DNA from: Zeimonas sp044507525
GTDB lineage: Bacteria > Pseudomonadota > Gammaproteobacteria > Burkholderiales > Burkholderiaceae_E
Direction: 5' to 3'
NCBI GenBank assembly: GCA_044507525.1
Contig: JBIQJM010000003.1
Span: forward strand, 25,664 to 89,663
Length of the DNA stretch: 64,000 bases
Both the position numbers and the translations under genes were made by a program. Position 1 is the stretch's first letter. Every line of letters starts with the position of its first letter. Positions 28,953 to 37,743 of the stretch are shown piece after piece. A model generated the notes under the pieces. The model did not search any database. It was not told the DNA's origin and worked only from the letters and a program-made list of their open reading frames with translations.

Positions 28953-29758
28953 CGCTTGCGACGCTTGTAGTGCTTGATCGCGCGGTAGCTGCGCGCCTCG
29001 CCGGCACCGCCCATCCCGAGGTAGAACTCGCGCACGTCGGGGTCGGCGGCGAGACGTTCGGCCGCGCCGTCGATGACGATCTTGCCGTTCTCCATGATGT
29101 AGCCATAGCGGGCGACGGCGAGCGCGACGGAGGCGTTCTGCTCGACCAGCAGCATCGACACCCGTTGCTCGGCGTTGATGCGGGCGATGATCGAGAAGAT
29201 CTCCTCGACCAGCAGCGGCGACAGCCCGAGCGAAGGCTCGTCGAGCAGCATCAGCGTCGGGCGTGCGATCAGTGCGCGGCCGATCGCGAGCATCTGCTGC
29301 TCGCCGCCCGAGAGATAGCCGGCAAGGCCCTTGCGGCGCTCGTGCAGTCGCGGAAAGTACTCGTAGACGAGTTCGAAGCGCTCGCGCGCGGCGCCGCCCG
29401 CGCCGCGGCGCCCGCCGAGCGCGTAGGTGGCCGACAGCAGGTTCTCCTCGACCGTCAGGTCCTCGAACACGCGCCGGCCTTCCATCACGTGGAAGAGTCC
29501 GGCGCGCACGAGTTCGTGCGGACGCCGTCGCGCGATGTCGGCGCCGTCGAAGCGCACGGTGCCGCGGGTCATCTCGCCGTCCTCGAGCGCGAGCAGGTTC
29601 GACACCGCCTTGAGCGTCGTCGACTTGCCTGCGCCGTTCGATCCGAGCAGCGCGACGATCGCGCCGCGCGGCACGGCGAGCGACAGCCCGTGCAGCGCCT
29701 GCACCGCGCGGTTGTAGATGACCTCGATGTTCTCGATCTCGAGGACCGTGTCGTTCAT
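28940..29758 (-). CDS. livF: Branched-chain-type ABC importer ATPase LivF (operon 1)
   Basis: Cytoplasmic ATPase of 272 residues. Walker A is GSNGAGKST, signature LSGGEQQML, Walker B TLMLLDEPSLGL. The start at MNDTVLEIENIEV is taken because GGAAAG precedes it and an upstream ATG adds only polar residues. The C-terminal extension RAIKHYKRRKRWLS is basic and unusual for LivF. It follows livK and overlaps the acyl-CoA synthetase. It pairs with the livG product at the other end of the operon. Confidence 0.9.
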   Translation of the reverse strand: MNDTVLEIENIEVIYNRAVQALHGLSLAVPRGAIVALLGSNGAGKSTTLKAVSNLLALEDGEMTRGTVRFDGADIARRRPHELVRAGLFHVMEGRRVFEDLTVEENLLSATYALGGRRGAGGAARERFELVYEYFPRLHERRKGLAGYLSGGEQQMLAIGRALIARPTLMLLDEPSLGLSPLLVEEIFSIIARINAEQRVSMLLVEQNASVALAVARYGYIMENGKIVIDGAAERLAADPDVREFYLGMGGAGEARSYRAIKHYKRRKRWLS

Positions 29759-29831
29759 GTCTTTCCGGACCCGCGAAGGAATCGTGGCGGGCGGCACGAG
29801 GTCGCGCCGCGCAGCCGATTCGCTCGTGCGT

Positions 29832-31013
29832 TCAGTCGAGCACGATCCAGTCGGAGGTGGGAATCATCTTCTGCTGCTTGACGTCGGCGCGGTAGATGCG
29901 GCCCACCGGAATCGAGTTGCCGGTAATCGAGATGGGCACGCCGACGATGCCGCCGGTGTCGAAGTCGCGGATCGAGTTCAGCGCCGCCTTCAGGTTGTCG
30001 CCCGTCATCGGCTTGCCCGCCGCGAGCGTGCGCTTCGCGGCTTCGGCGAAGAGCATCGTCGTGAGGAAGCCCTGCAGGTACGCGGTGCTCTGGTACTCGG
30101 GGCGCATCTGCCGGATCTTCTCGAGCATCGGCGCCTTGCCTTCCGTGTCGTAGTAGTAGCGGAACGGCATCACGCCCATGAAGCCTTCGGCCGCCTCGCC
30201 CATCTTCATGACCATCGAATGGTCCATCGTCCAGAACGTGCCCATGAAGTGGCTCTTCATCCCCATCTGTCGGGCCTGGCCGATGAACTCGGGAATCGGC
30301 GCCAGCACGTAGCCGTGGAAGATCGTGTAGTCGGGCGCCGCGCGGCGCAGCTTGATCACCTCGGCCGAGACGTCTACGCTGCCCGGCGGCGTCATGATCT
30401 CGCCGCTGACGTTCAGGCCCAGCTTCTTCGCGGCCTCGCGGCTCTTCTCGATCGGGTCGCGGCCGAACTCGGTGTCCGAATAGACGAAGGCGACCTTCGC
30501 CCCCGGCTTCTCCTTCGCGATGTAGCGCAGCAGGATGCCGAACATCTCGGTGTAGTCGGGTCCGACGAGGAACTGGTGCGGATACTTCTTCGGATCGTTG
30601 ATCTCGCTGGCGAAGGACGCGCCCGACATCAGGATCGACCCCATGCGCTCGAGCTCGGGGTTGATCGTCTTGGCGAAGGCGGTCGAATCGCCGTAGTAGA
30701 GGTGGACCTCCTCCTGGCTCGTGATCTTCTTGAACGCGGCCACCGAGGCGTCGACCTTGTACGCGGTGTCTTCGGGTACGTAGCGCAGCTTGCGGCCCTG
30801 GATCCCGCCGGCCTCGTTGACGACCTTCACGCAGTCCTGGATGCCGGCGTGGATGCCGATGCCGGCGAATGCGAAGACGCCCGTCATCGGGATCGATCCG
30901 CCGATGACGATGTCCCCGCCCTGCTGCGGCAAGGCCGATCTCGGCGCGAACGCCAGCCCGCTGGCTGCGGCGATCGCGGTGACGGCGCGGCGACGGCTTT
31001 TCGAGACGCTCAT
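29832..31013 (-). CDS. livK: Branched-chain-type ABC importer binding protein LivK (operon 1)
   Basis: Periplasmic binding protein (Peripla_BP_6) of 393 residues with an Arg-rich signal (KSRRRAVTAIAAASGLAFA). Domain features are IGGSIPMTGVFAFAGIGIH, KVAFVYSDTEFGRDPIEKS and DFDTGGIVGVPISI near the end. AAGGAGGAG just upstream of the ATG is a strong ribosome site. Ligand is unknown; in operons ending with an acyl-CoA ligase it is often an organic acid rather than an amino acid. That is inference. Confidence 0.88.
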   Translation of the reverse strand: MSVSKSRRRAVTAIAAASGLAFAPRSALPQQGGDIVIGGSIPMTGVFAFAGIGIHAGIQDCVKVVNEAGGIQGRKLRYVPEDTAYKVDASVAAFKKITSQEEVHLYYGDSTAFAKTINPELERMGSILMSGASFASEINDPKKYPHQFLVGPDYTEMFGILLRYIAKEKPGAKVAFVYSDTEFGRDPIEKSREAAKKLGLNVSGEIMTPPGSVDVSAEVIKLRRAAPDYTIFHGYVLAPIPEFIGQARQMGMKSHFMGTFWTMDHSMVMKMGEAAEGFMGVMPFRYYYDTEGKAPMLEKIRQMRPEYQSTAYLQGFLTTMLFAEAAKRTLAAGKPMTGDNLKAALNSIRDFDTGGIVGVPISITGNSIPVGRIYRADVKQQKMIPTSDWIVLD

Positions 31014-31041
31014 CGTTCTCCTCCTTGGGGGCTCGGTTGGG

Positions 31042-32082
31042 TCAGGTGCGAAAGGGATACAGGTGGAAGAAGCGCCGCACGCGGCGCCAGATCTCCGCGA
31101 GCCCGTTCGGCTCGAAGACGAGGAATCCGACGATCAGTGCGCCGAAGACGATCGTGCGCACCGGCGACAGCACGAGCGTCGCGTTCGCGCCCAGCGGGAG
31201 CCAGCCGACGACCAGCTTGAGCACCTCGGGAACCATCGCCATGAACGTCGCGCCGAGGATGGCGCCGAGGATGGTCCCCATGCCGCCGACGATGATCGCC
31301 GCGAGGTAGAAGATCGACAGGATCAGCGGAAAGCTCTCCGGCGTGACGACGCGGAAGAAATACGCCCACAGCCCGCCGGCGACGCCGGCGTAGAACGACG
31401 AGACGGCGAAGGACAGCAGCTTGTAGCGCAGCAGCGGGATGCCCAGCACCTCGGCGGAGATGTCGCGGTCGCGGATCGCGATGAAGGCGCGGCCGATGCG
31501 CGTGCGGAACAGGTTCGCCGCACCGACCACCATGGCCACCGTCAACGGCACGATCAGCCAGTAGATGCGGAACGACGTGTCGAGCGAGACGCCGAACAGC
31601 CGTGCCGGCGCCACGGTGAGCCCCCCGGTGCCGCCCGTGACCGACTCCCAGTTCGCGAAGACGAAGTGCGCGATGAACGACGCGGCGATCGTCGCGATCG
31701 CGAGATACAGCCCCTTGACGCGCAGCGAAGGGATGCCGACGACGAGCCCGCCCGCCATCGCGACGACGCCCGCGGCGACGAGGTTCAGCGGCGCGGGCGT
31801 GCCCCAGCGAGCCTGCAGCACGGCGACGGTGTAGGCGCCCATGCCCATGAATGCCGCCTGCCCGAGGCTGACGAGACCGGTGTAGCCGGTGAGGATGTTC
31901 AGGCCGGTCGCGCTCGCGACGTGTATGCCGACCAGGCACGCCAGGTACAGCCAGTACTCGTTGGCGACGAACGGAAACGCGAGCAGCGCGGCGAACAGCA
32001 CGCCGATCCACGCCCATTGCGTCGGCGAGTCGATCAGCGCCTCGTCTGCGGCGTAGTCGGGTCGCGCCAGGCCTATGCGCAT
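31042..32082 (-). CDS. livM: Branched-chain-type ABC importer permease LivM (operon 1)
   Basis: Inner-membrane permease of 346 residues with about ten hydrophobic segments. Family motifs are GYTGLVSLGQAAFMGMGAYT, ESVTGGTGGLTVAP and the EAA-like loop RIGRAFIAIRDRDISAEVLGI that binds the ATPase. It follows livH by 28 bases and precedes livK by 28 bases. The N-terminal 25 residues are polar and precede the first membrane helix. Confidence 0.9.
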   Translation of the reverse strand: MRIGLARPDYAADEALIDSPTQWAWIGVLFAALLAFPFVANEYWLYLACLVGIHVASATGLNILTGYTGLVSLGQAAFMGMGAYTVAVLQARWGTPAPLNLVAAGVVAMAGGLVVGIPSLRVKGLYLAIATIAASFIAHFVFANWESVTGGTGGLTVAPARLFGVSLDTSFRIYWLIVPLTVAMVVGAANLFRTRIGRAFIAIRDRDISAEVLGIPLLRYKLLSFAVSSFYAGVAGGLWAYFFRVVTPESFPLILSIFYLAAIIVGGMGTILGAILGATFMAMVPEVLKLVVGWLPLGANATLVLSPVRTIVFGALIVGFLVFEPNGLAEIWRRVRRFFHLYPFRT

Positions 32083-32110
32083 GCGGTTCTCCGCGCGGAC
32101 ACGGCCTGCC

Positions 32111-32995
32111 TCACAGCCGTTCGATCTCGTGCGTGCCGAACAGTCCGTACGGCCGCACCATCAGGATCAGCACGAGCAGCACGAAGACGGTGAGCACCTT
32201 GTATTCGCCGCCGAGATATGCGCCCGCCCAGGCCTCGACCAGCCCGATGAACAGGCCGCCGACGAGCGCGCCGGCGATGCTGTCCAGTCCGCCGAAGATG
32301 ACGACGACGAGAACCGTGAGCCCGAAGATGCCCATCGTCGACGATATGCCGCCGATTGCGCCGACGACGATGCCGGCCACCGCGGCGATCATCCCGGCGG
32401 CGATCCACGACAGCGAGAAGACCCGCGGCACGTCGATGCCCATCGAGTACGCCGCCGCCTGGTCGGAGGCGGTCGCGCGCAGCGCCACGCCGCCGCGCCA
32501 GAAGCGGAACAGCAGCAGCATCGCGGCGATCAGCAGCGCGGCCACCCAGAAGCCGTAGAACACCTTCGGCGAGACGTATGCCTCGCCGAGGAAGATCGGA
32601 TCGTTCGGCAGGAACTCGGGCAGCCGGCGCGGGTCGGCGGTCCAGACCAGCTCGACCAGCCCGACGAGGATCGAGCCCAGCCCCACGGTGACCATGAACA
32701 CGGAGATCGGCGATTCGCCGAGCATCGGCCGGATCATCGTTCGCTCGACGGCGGCACCGAGCAGCCCTCCGCCGGCGATCGCCGCCACGATCGCGACCCA
32801 GACCGGCAGGGACAGCCCGGCCGCGAACGCGAAGAAGACGTAGGCGCCGATCATCAGCATCTCGCCGATCGCGAGGTTCACGACGCGCGTCGCCTTGTAG
32901 ATGATGACGAAGGCCAGGCCGGTCAGCGCGTAGAGCGCACCCGTGCCGAGGCCGGCGAGCGAGATCTCGAACAGGAACAGCCAGTCGAAGTTCAT
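32111..32995 (-). CDS. livH: Branched-chain-type ABC importer permease LivH (operon 1)
   Basis: Permease of 294 residues: GTGALYALTGLAFVIIYKATRVVNLAIGE near the N-terminus and ATASDQAAAYSMGIDVPRVF as the ATPase-contact loop. The start at MNFDWLFLFEISL overlaps the livG stop (ATGA). The hydrophobic pattern gives about eight spans. It forms the membrane channel with LivM. Confidence 0.91.
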   Translation of the reverse strand: MNFDWLFLFEISLAGLGTGALYALTGLAFVIIYKATRVVNLAIGEMLMIGAYVFFAFAAGLSLPVWVAIVAAIAGGGLLGAAVERTMIRPMLGESPISVFMVTVGLGSILVGLVELVWTADPRRLPEFLPNDPIFLGEAYVSPKVFYGFWVAALLIAAMLLLFRFWRGGVALRATASDQAAAYSMGIDVPRVFSLSWIAAGMIAAVAGIVVGAIGGISSTMGIFGLTVLVVVIFGGLDSIAGALVGGLFIGLVEAWAGAYLGGEYKVLTVFVLLVLILMVRPYGLFGTHEIERL

Positions 32996-33843
32996 GCCGC
33001 CCGCTCCGCCGGCGCGGCGCGCGCGAGCCGGCTGCGCAACTCGTCGACCTGTCCGGAGCCGAGATAGGCGCGGACGACTTCCGGATCGTTCTGCACTTCG
33101 CCGGGCGTGCCCTGCGCGATCACCTGGCCGAAGTTGAGCACGACGACGTGGTCGGAGAGATCCATCACCATGCCCATGTCGTGCTCGACCATCAGCACGG
33201 TGACGCCCCATTCCGCCCGAAGGTCGAGGATGAAGCGCGCCATGTCCTCGGTCTCTTCGCGGTTCATGCCGGCGACCGGCTCGTCGAGCAGCACGATCTT
33301 CGGGCGCATCGCCAGCGCGCGCGCCATCTCGACGCGCTTCTGCAGCCCGTACGGCAGCGACGCGACCGGGGCGTGCCGGATGTGGTCGATCTCGAGGAAG
33401 TCGATCACGCGCTCCTCGATCTCGGCGCGCAGCTCGGTCTCCTCGCGACGTGCGCGGCCGAAATAGAGCAGCGCGTCGAAGACGTTCGTGCGCAGGTGGC
33501 AGTGCCGGCCGAGCTTGATGTTGTCGAGCACGGTCATGCCGCGGAACAGCGCGATGTTCTGGAAGCTGCGCGCCAGTCCGAGCGCGGCGCGCCTGGGCGC
33601 AGGCAGCCGCGTGATGTCGCGTCCCTCGAACCGGATCGAGCCGTGCGCCGGGCGGTAGAAGCCCGAGATGGTGTTGAACAGGGACGTCTTGCCGGCGCCG
33701 TTCGGCCCGATGATCGACGTGATGCTGCCGGGCGCCACCGAGAAGCCGACGCCGCCGAGCGCCTGCACTCCCCCGAAGGCGAGCGTGAGCTCCTCGACCT
33801 GCAGCAGATTCCGTTGGGGGGAAACGATTTCCGGGATCGTCAC
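32992..33843 (-). CDS. livG: Branched-chain-type ABC importer ATPase LivG (operon 1)
   Basis: First gene of the minus-strand operon, 283 residues. Walker A is GPNGAGKTS, and Walker B KIVLLDEPVAGMNREE carries the GMN motif typical of LivG. The signature region is SLPYGLQKRVEMA, in which LSGG is replaced by LPYG, as common in this family. LVEHD is replaced by MLMVEHDMGMVMDLS. The C-terminus has an Arg/Ala-rich tail after the family-typical VVRAYLG. No clear sigma-70 promoter is visible in the 84 bases upstream before the inverted repeat. Confidence 0.9.
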   Translation of the reverse strand: MTIPEIVSPQRNLLQVEELTLAFGGVQALGGVGFSVAPGSITSIIGPNGAGKTSLFNTISGFYRPAHGSIRFEGRDITRLPAPRRAALGLARSFQNIALFRGMTVLDNIKLGRHCHLRTNVFDALLYFGRARREETELRAEIEERVIDFLEIDHIRHAPVASLPYGLQKRVEMARALAMRPKIVLLDEPVAGMNREETEDMARFILDLRAEWGVTVLMVEHDMGMVMDLSDHVVVLNFGQVIAQGTPGEVQNDPEVVRAYLGSGQVDELRSRLARAAPAERAA

Positions 33844-33927
33844 GCGCAGACTGCGTTGTGGCGTTGCCGCAGTCTCGATGATCGTTCGACGCCGCGCAAG
33901 TGCCGGAGGGCGAGCGGCCGCGGAAAA

Positions 33928-33980
33928 GGAAATCGGGGTCAGGCCGCGGTGGTTCGAACCGCGGCCTGACCCCGATTTCC
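33928..33980. repeat. Long perfect inverted repeat between livG and the MliC-like gene
   Basis: Two perfect 22-base arms (33928-33949 and 33959-33980), extendable to 23 by one T-A pair, flank a 7-9 base loop containing TTCG. The outer part of each arm, AATCGGGGTCAGGCC and its complement, resembles REP-type extragenic palindromes linked to RAYT transposases in proteobacteria. No T run follows, so it is not a textbook intrinsic terminator, although it lies upstream of livG and downstream of the minus-strand MliC-like gene. No second copy was noticed in the window. Confidence 0.6.
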
Positions 33981-34056
33981 TGCCGACTTCCCGGAACGCT
34001 TCGGCGGGGAGGGCGGGCTCAGCCTGCTTCCTTCCGCCTCGCCCCCGCTCGTGCTG

Positions 34057-34440
34057 CTACGTCCTGCACTCGTTCGCCAGCTGCTTGCCGTGCTTCGTGT
34101 CGAGCAGCATCGACTTGCCGGCGATGATCAGCCAGACGATTCCCGCCTTGTCGTCCTCGTAACGCAGCGCGCCGCTTCGCGCGTGCACCGCCTTCAGCTG
34201 GTATTCCTTCTTGTTGAAGTTCAGCACGGCACTCTGCATGTCGGGCGAGACCTGGCGGACGTCGACGCTGCGGTTCAATTCGCAGCGATAGACGCCCGTC
34301 GGGAACTTGAAATTGTGCGGGTTGAAGCTCTGCGTGCCCGCCGGCTCGGCCGCGGAAGTCGCGAGCGGCATCGAAGCGATTGCGGCAGCGGCGGCGGAGA
34401 TGGCCGCGAGACGGGCGATCGGGAAACGGGTCGAGCGCAT
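34057..34440 (-). CDS. MliC-like exported protein (putative lysozyme inhibitor)
   Basis: Exported protein of 127 residues with an N-terminal signal (LAAISAAAAAIASMPLATSA). The mature part has the MliC pattern: YRCELN, an AVLNF beta strand, LKAVHARSGALRYEDDKAGIVWLI, and a C-terminal Cys (NECRT) that could pair with the Cys of YRCEL. MliC proteins inhibit C-type lysozyme. Without a lipobox this one would be soluble and periplasmic. Monocistronic, with about 200 bases on each side; the inverted repeat at 33928-33980 follows its stop. Confidence 0.65.
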   Translation of the reverse strand: MRSTRFPIARLAAISAAAAAIASMPLATSAAEPAGTQSFNPHNFKFPTGVYRCELNRSVDVRQVSPDMQSAVLNFNKKEYQLKAVHARSGALRYEDDKAGIVWLIIAGKSMLLDTKHGKQLANECRT

Positions 34441-34638
34441 GTTCGTGACTCCAGTGGGCTCGGCTCGGCGCCCATGACGAAGGGCGCCCGAAAACGTCGA
34501 GCAGTATACGCTCCGGCGGGTTGCCGGGGCGCGTTCCGCATGCTGCTTGTTGCATCCGACGCGGGCAACGGGACGCCGTCCCCGAGTCGATGAACGGCAG
34601 CAAATCCGTCGCCCGACGGCGGGCGGGATCCGCGCGTC

Positions 34639-36150
34639 TCAGGCCGCGTCGTGCACGGGGTCGGGGACGACGAGCTTCGAATCGCGCACGCCCGCCGGGT
34701 ACAGGCGCGCGAGCACGTCGAGCGTCGCGCCCGCCAGCGCCGGCCGCAGCGCCGACGCGAGCATCGGCGCTGCGCCGTCTTCGCCGCGCAGCGACCACGC
34801 GTGCTCGAAGTTCTCGTGATGCTCCTTCAACACCGCCTTCACCAGATCCTGCCAGTGCGCGGGGTGCTCGGAAGCGCTCCAGTCGCCTCGGCCGCGGCCG
34901 TAGTGCGCGACTGCCAGATACGACAGCACCGCGGCGGCGACCGACTCGTCGAGGATCGCATCGCTCCACGTGACCGCCGGCGTCGGGCCGCCGCGCACGA
35001 GGTTGTACCCGCGCGCCAGGCCGAAGGCGCCCATCGCGCCGAGCAGGCTGCCGCCGAGGATCCCCGCGCCGAAGCTGAAGCCTCCGGTCGCGAGGTCGGC
35101 TTTCAGTCCTGCCAGTGCGCCGGTGACGACCCCGCCGAGCACGGCGGCCTTGCCCTCGGGCAGACGGCTGCTCACCTCGTAGTGCTCGGCGAGCCGCTCG
35201 ATGATCTCGGCGGATGCGCGGCCGCCGAGCCCGTGCAGCTCGATCAGCCGATCGGTGGCGGAACGGATCGATTCGTCCAGGCGCTGCGCGAGCGCGCGCA
35301 TCGCCTGGCGTCTCGCCCCCGGGATCGAATCTGCGTTCCCTGCATTGCGCGCGAAGCTTTGCGCGGCGTCGCGCAGTCGATCGAGCATCCCCGATTCGGG
35401 GATCGGCTCGCGGTCGACGGCAACCCGCGCGAGCGCCTGTGCGAGGACGTCGATCGACGCGTCGTACTCGTGCCGGCGCCGGCGCAGCCATTCGTCGATC
35501 AGCCGCCGGCAGGCGGCACGCAGCTCGGCCGGCAGCGCTTCGGCGATCGCGCGCAGCAAGGTGGCTTCCTGCACCCAGCAGCGGGCGAAGGCGTCGAGCG
35601 GCAGCACCGAGCGCACGGGCCGTGCGCCCGCGAGGTGGCGGCGCCATTCGTCGAGCTCGGCGGCCTCCACCTCGACCGGCCGCGGCGGGCCGAGCTGGTT
35701 CAGCAACACGATGACCGGCTTGCCGATCCAGTCGAGCACGCGCATCTCGTCGCCGATGTATCGCGACTGCGCAAGCGGCTCGGAAGCGTTGACGAGGTAG
35801 AGCACCACGTCGGCGTGCTCGCGCACGTTGCGTACCGCCTGCTGGCTCGCCCAGAGCGCGCGATCGCGGAAGCGGTCCCAGACCTGGCCGACGAACCAGC
35901 CGATCGGGTCGCCCGAGGACTCGAGCCGGCGGGCGAGGCGCGAGCTGTCGCCGAACCCCGGCGTGTCCCACAGCGTGAGCCGGTCGCCGTCCGGCGTTTC
36001 GACGAGCGTGTGCGACTCGGCCGATTCGGTGACGTGCGCTTCGTCGCGCACGATGCCGATGTCGCGGCCGAGCAGCGTGCGCGCGAGCGTCGTCTTGCCG
36101 ACGTTCGTGTGCGAGACGAGGCTCAGCGAGATCGTACGGGCTTCGCTCAT
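34639..36150 (-). CDS. GTPase with DUF3482 C-terminal domain
   Basis: Protein of 503 residues. The N-terminal GTPase domain has P-loop SHTNVGKTTLA (residues 13-23), which lacks the usual first Gly; G3 is DTPGFGDS and G4-like NQLG replaces NKxD. The C-terminal part is predicted membrane-associated: glycine-rich hydrophobic segments (AAVLGGVVTGALAGLKADLA, FSFGAGILGGSLLGAMGAFG) resemble a membrane-inserting hairpin. This is the DUF3482 family, nearly always encoded after a DUF2868 gene, here with an ATGA overlap. Function unknown; a membrane-remodelling or trafficking GTPase is conceivable. Confidence 0.82.
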   Translation of the reverse strand: MSEARTISLSLVSHTNVGKTTLARTLLGRDIGIVRDEAHVTESAESHTLVETPDGDRLTLWDTPGFGDSSRLARRLESSGDPIGWFVGQVWDRFRDRALWASQQAVRNVREHADVVLYLVNASEPLAQSRYIGDEMRVLDWIGKPVIVLLNQLGPPRPVEVEAAELDEWRRHLAGARPVRSVLPLDAFARCWVQEATLLRAIAEALPAELRAACRRLIDEWLRRRRHEYDASIDVLAQALARVAVDREPIPESGMLDRLRDAAQSFARNAGNADSIPGARRQAMRALAQRLDESIRSATDRLIELHGLGGRASAEIIERLAEHYEVSSRLPEGKAAVLGGVVTGALAGLKADLATGGFSFGAGILGGSLLGAMGAFGLARGYNLVRGGPTPAVTWSDAILDESVAAAVLSYLAVAHYGRGRGDWSASEHPAHWQDLVKAVLKEHHENFEHAWSLRGEDGAAPMLASALRPALAGATLDVLARLYPAGVRDSKLVVPDPVHDAA

Positions 36151-37703
36151 GCGGGAAGGGGTTGCGCGATGCGGCGGTCGAGCGCTTCGCGCATGCGCCG
36201 GCCGGCTTCGCCGGCCTCGTCGCGCTCGAGATCGACGAAGACGGGGCGGCACTCGTAGGCGGCGAGCAGCCGTTTCCACGCACTGCGGCGTTCGTCGCGC
36301 CGGCGGTGCGAGGTCGCGTCGGCGCCGCCGAATCGCGACGCGAACGACGATTCGTCGACGAGCGCGACGACGTCGCTGCCGGCGGGCCGGGAAGCGAGCA
36401 GGTGCGTGACGAACACGCCGTGCGTCTCTGCCTCCGGCGTCGCGCTCGACGAGAACAGGCCGACGACGACCGCCGCGTCCGGCGTCGATGCGAGCGCCGC
36501 CGCCGCATCGTCTTCCTCGCCGTAGCCGACGGCTTCCTCGACGACGAGTCGCAGGGTCGGGCCGAACACTTCCCCGAGCATGCTGCGCAGCGTCAGCGTC
36601 GATTGCGGCGTCGGCGCGAAGTGGCAGGGCACGACGAGCACGAGCGCCGCCGCGCCCGAATGCTCGCGCAGCAGCGCTGCGAAATATCGATCGGACGCGG
36701 GCAGCTCGAAGGAGCTTGCGAGACGGTGTTCGAGCGCGCGACCGTACAGCGCGAGCAGTGCGCGCGGGAGGACGACGACGAGCGCGATCGTGACCGCATA
36801 CAGGTGGATCCACGGTGCCGCGTTCTCGCCGGCTGTCCCGGGCAGGCGCATCGCCTCGAGTCGCGCGACGTCGGGCAACGAGATGCCGGTGACCAGCGAC
36901 GCGGGTGCGAGGACGAAGCCGAGCACGGCCCGCAGCGACTGGGCATCGAGGAAGGTGCTCTCCCACCCCGCGCGATACTCGAAGGCGAGTCCGCGCACGT
37001 ACAACCCGGCCAGCGCACCCAGCGCGAAGGCGATCGCCGAGACGTGCAGCACCCGCGCGACGCGGGTGGTGGTGAGCCGTGCGCTCGCCTGCGCCCAGTC
37101 GGCGGCGAAGCGGCCGATCACCGCGCTGCGCGCCCGCCTGCGCCCGCTGGCGTCCTCGCGCGAGCGCATCGCCCCGGTGTCGCGCGCCGGAACGATCGCG
37201 CGTTGCGCCGCGCGCGTGATCGCGCGGGCGACGAGGCCCCGCTCGGGGCGCCCTCGGCGGCGCAGCAGCGCGCGCAGCGCGATCGACGCGTAGGCGGCCA
37301 GGTTCCACGCCATCACCGCCAGCAGCGGCGGAGCGAGCACGTTGATGTGTCGGGCGGGGCCGATCGCGTCGGTGGCGAGCCCCGCGAGTGCGGCGAGCGC
37401 GGGCAGTGCCCAGCCGAACCAGGGGCGCCAGTCGGTGCTGCGCCGTGCGCGGCGCAGCGATGGTTCGCGCGCGCCGAGCCGCTCGAGCACGAGCTCGGCC
37501 CGTCGCGCGACGAAGCGCTCGCCGGGCGCCTTCGCGCCTTCGACTTCGGCAGCCGCGCGGCTCGCCCAGGCGCGGTCGTCGTCGTGCCAGTCGACGACGC
37601 CGGCAGGGGCCAGCTCGAAGGCGCGCGCGAGCAGTGCGTTCCGGGCTTCGGTCTCGGTCATCGGCATCGCCCGGTCGACGATCGACCGGGCCGAAAGCTC
37701 CAT
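36147..37703 (-). CDS. DUF2868 family membrane protein
   Basis: Protein of about 518 residues. The N-terminal conserved part has ALLARAFELAPAGVVDWHDDDRAWASRAAAEVEG. Membrane pairs lie around residues 95-150 and 215-285, followed by another span (LYAVTIALVVVLPRALLALYG), and a soluble C-terminal domain follows. It is the constant partner of the DUF3482 GTPase. The start is uncertain: ATG codons at 37715, 37703, 37667 and 37661 are all possible, and family conservation begins near the last two. It lies 40 bases after the glycosyltransferase gene in the same direction. Function unknown. Confidence 0.8.
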   Translation of the reverse strand: MELSARSIVDRAMPMTETEARNALLARAFELAPAGVVDWHDDDRAWASRAAAEVEGAKAPGERFVARRAELVLERLGAREPSLRRARRSTDWRPWFGWALPALAALAGLATDAIGPARHINVLAPPLLAVMAWNLAAYASIALRALLRRRGRPERGLVARAITRAAQRAIVPARDTGAMRSREDASGRRRARSAVIGRFAADWAQASARLTTTRVARVLHVSAIAFALGALAGLYVRGLAFEYRAGWESTFLDAQSLRAVLGFVLAPASLVTGISLPDVARLEAMRLPGTAGENAAPWIHLYAVTIALVVVLPRALLALYGRALEHRLASSFELPASDRYFAALLREHSGAAALVLVVPCHFAPTPQSTLTLRSMLGEVFGPTLRLVVEEAVGYGEEDDAAAALASTPDAAVVVGLFSSSATPEAETHGVFVTHLLASRPAGSDVVALVDESSFASRFGGADATSHRRRDERRSAWKRLLAAYECRPVFVDLERDEAGEAGRRMREALDRRIAQPLPA

Positions 37704-37743
37704 CGTAGCCGGCAATTCCGTCCGGCCGGCAGGGGAGCTGTCG

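Noticed and set aside
33941..33970. GGTTCGAACC as a tRNA T-loop
   Set aside because: It is the loop of a perfect inverted repeat; no acceptor, D or anticodon arms surround it.
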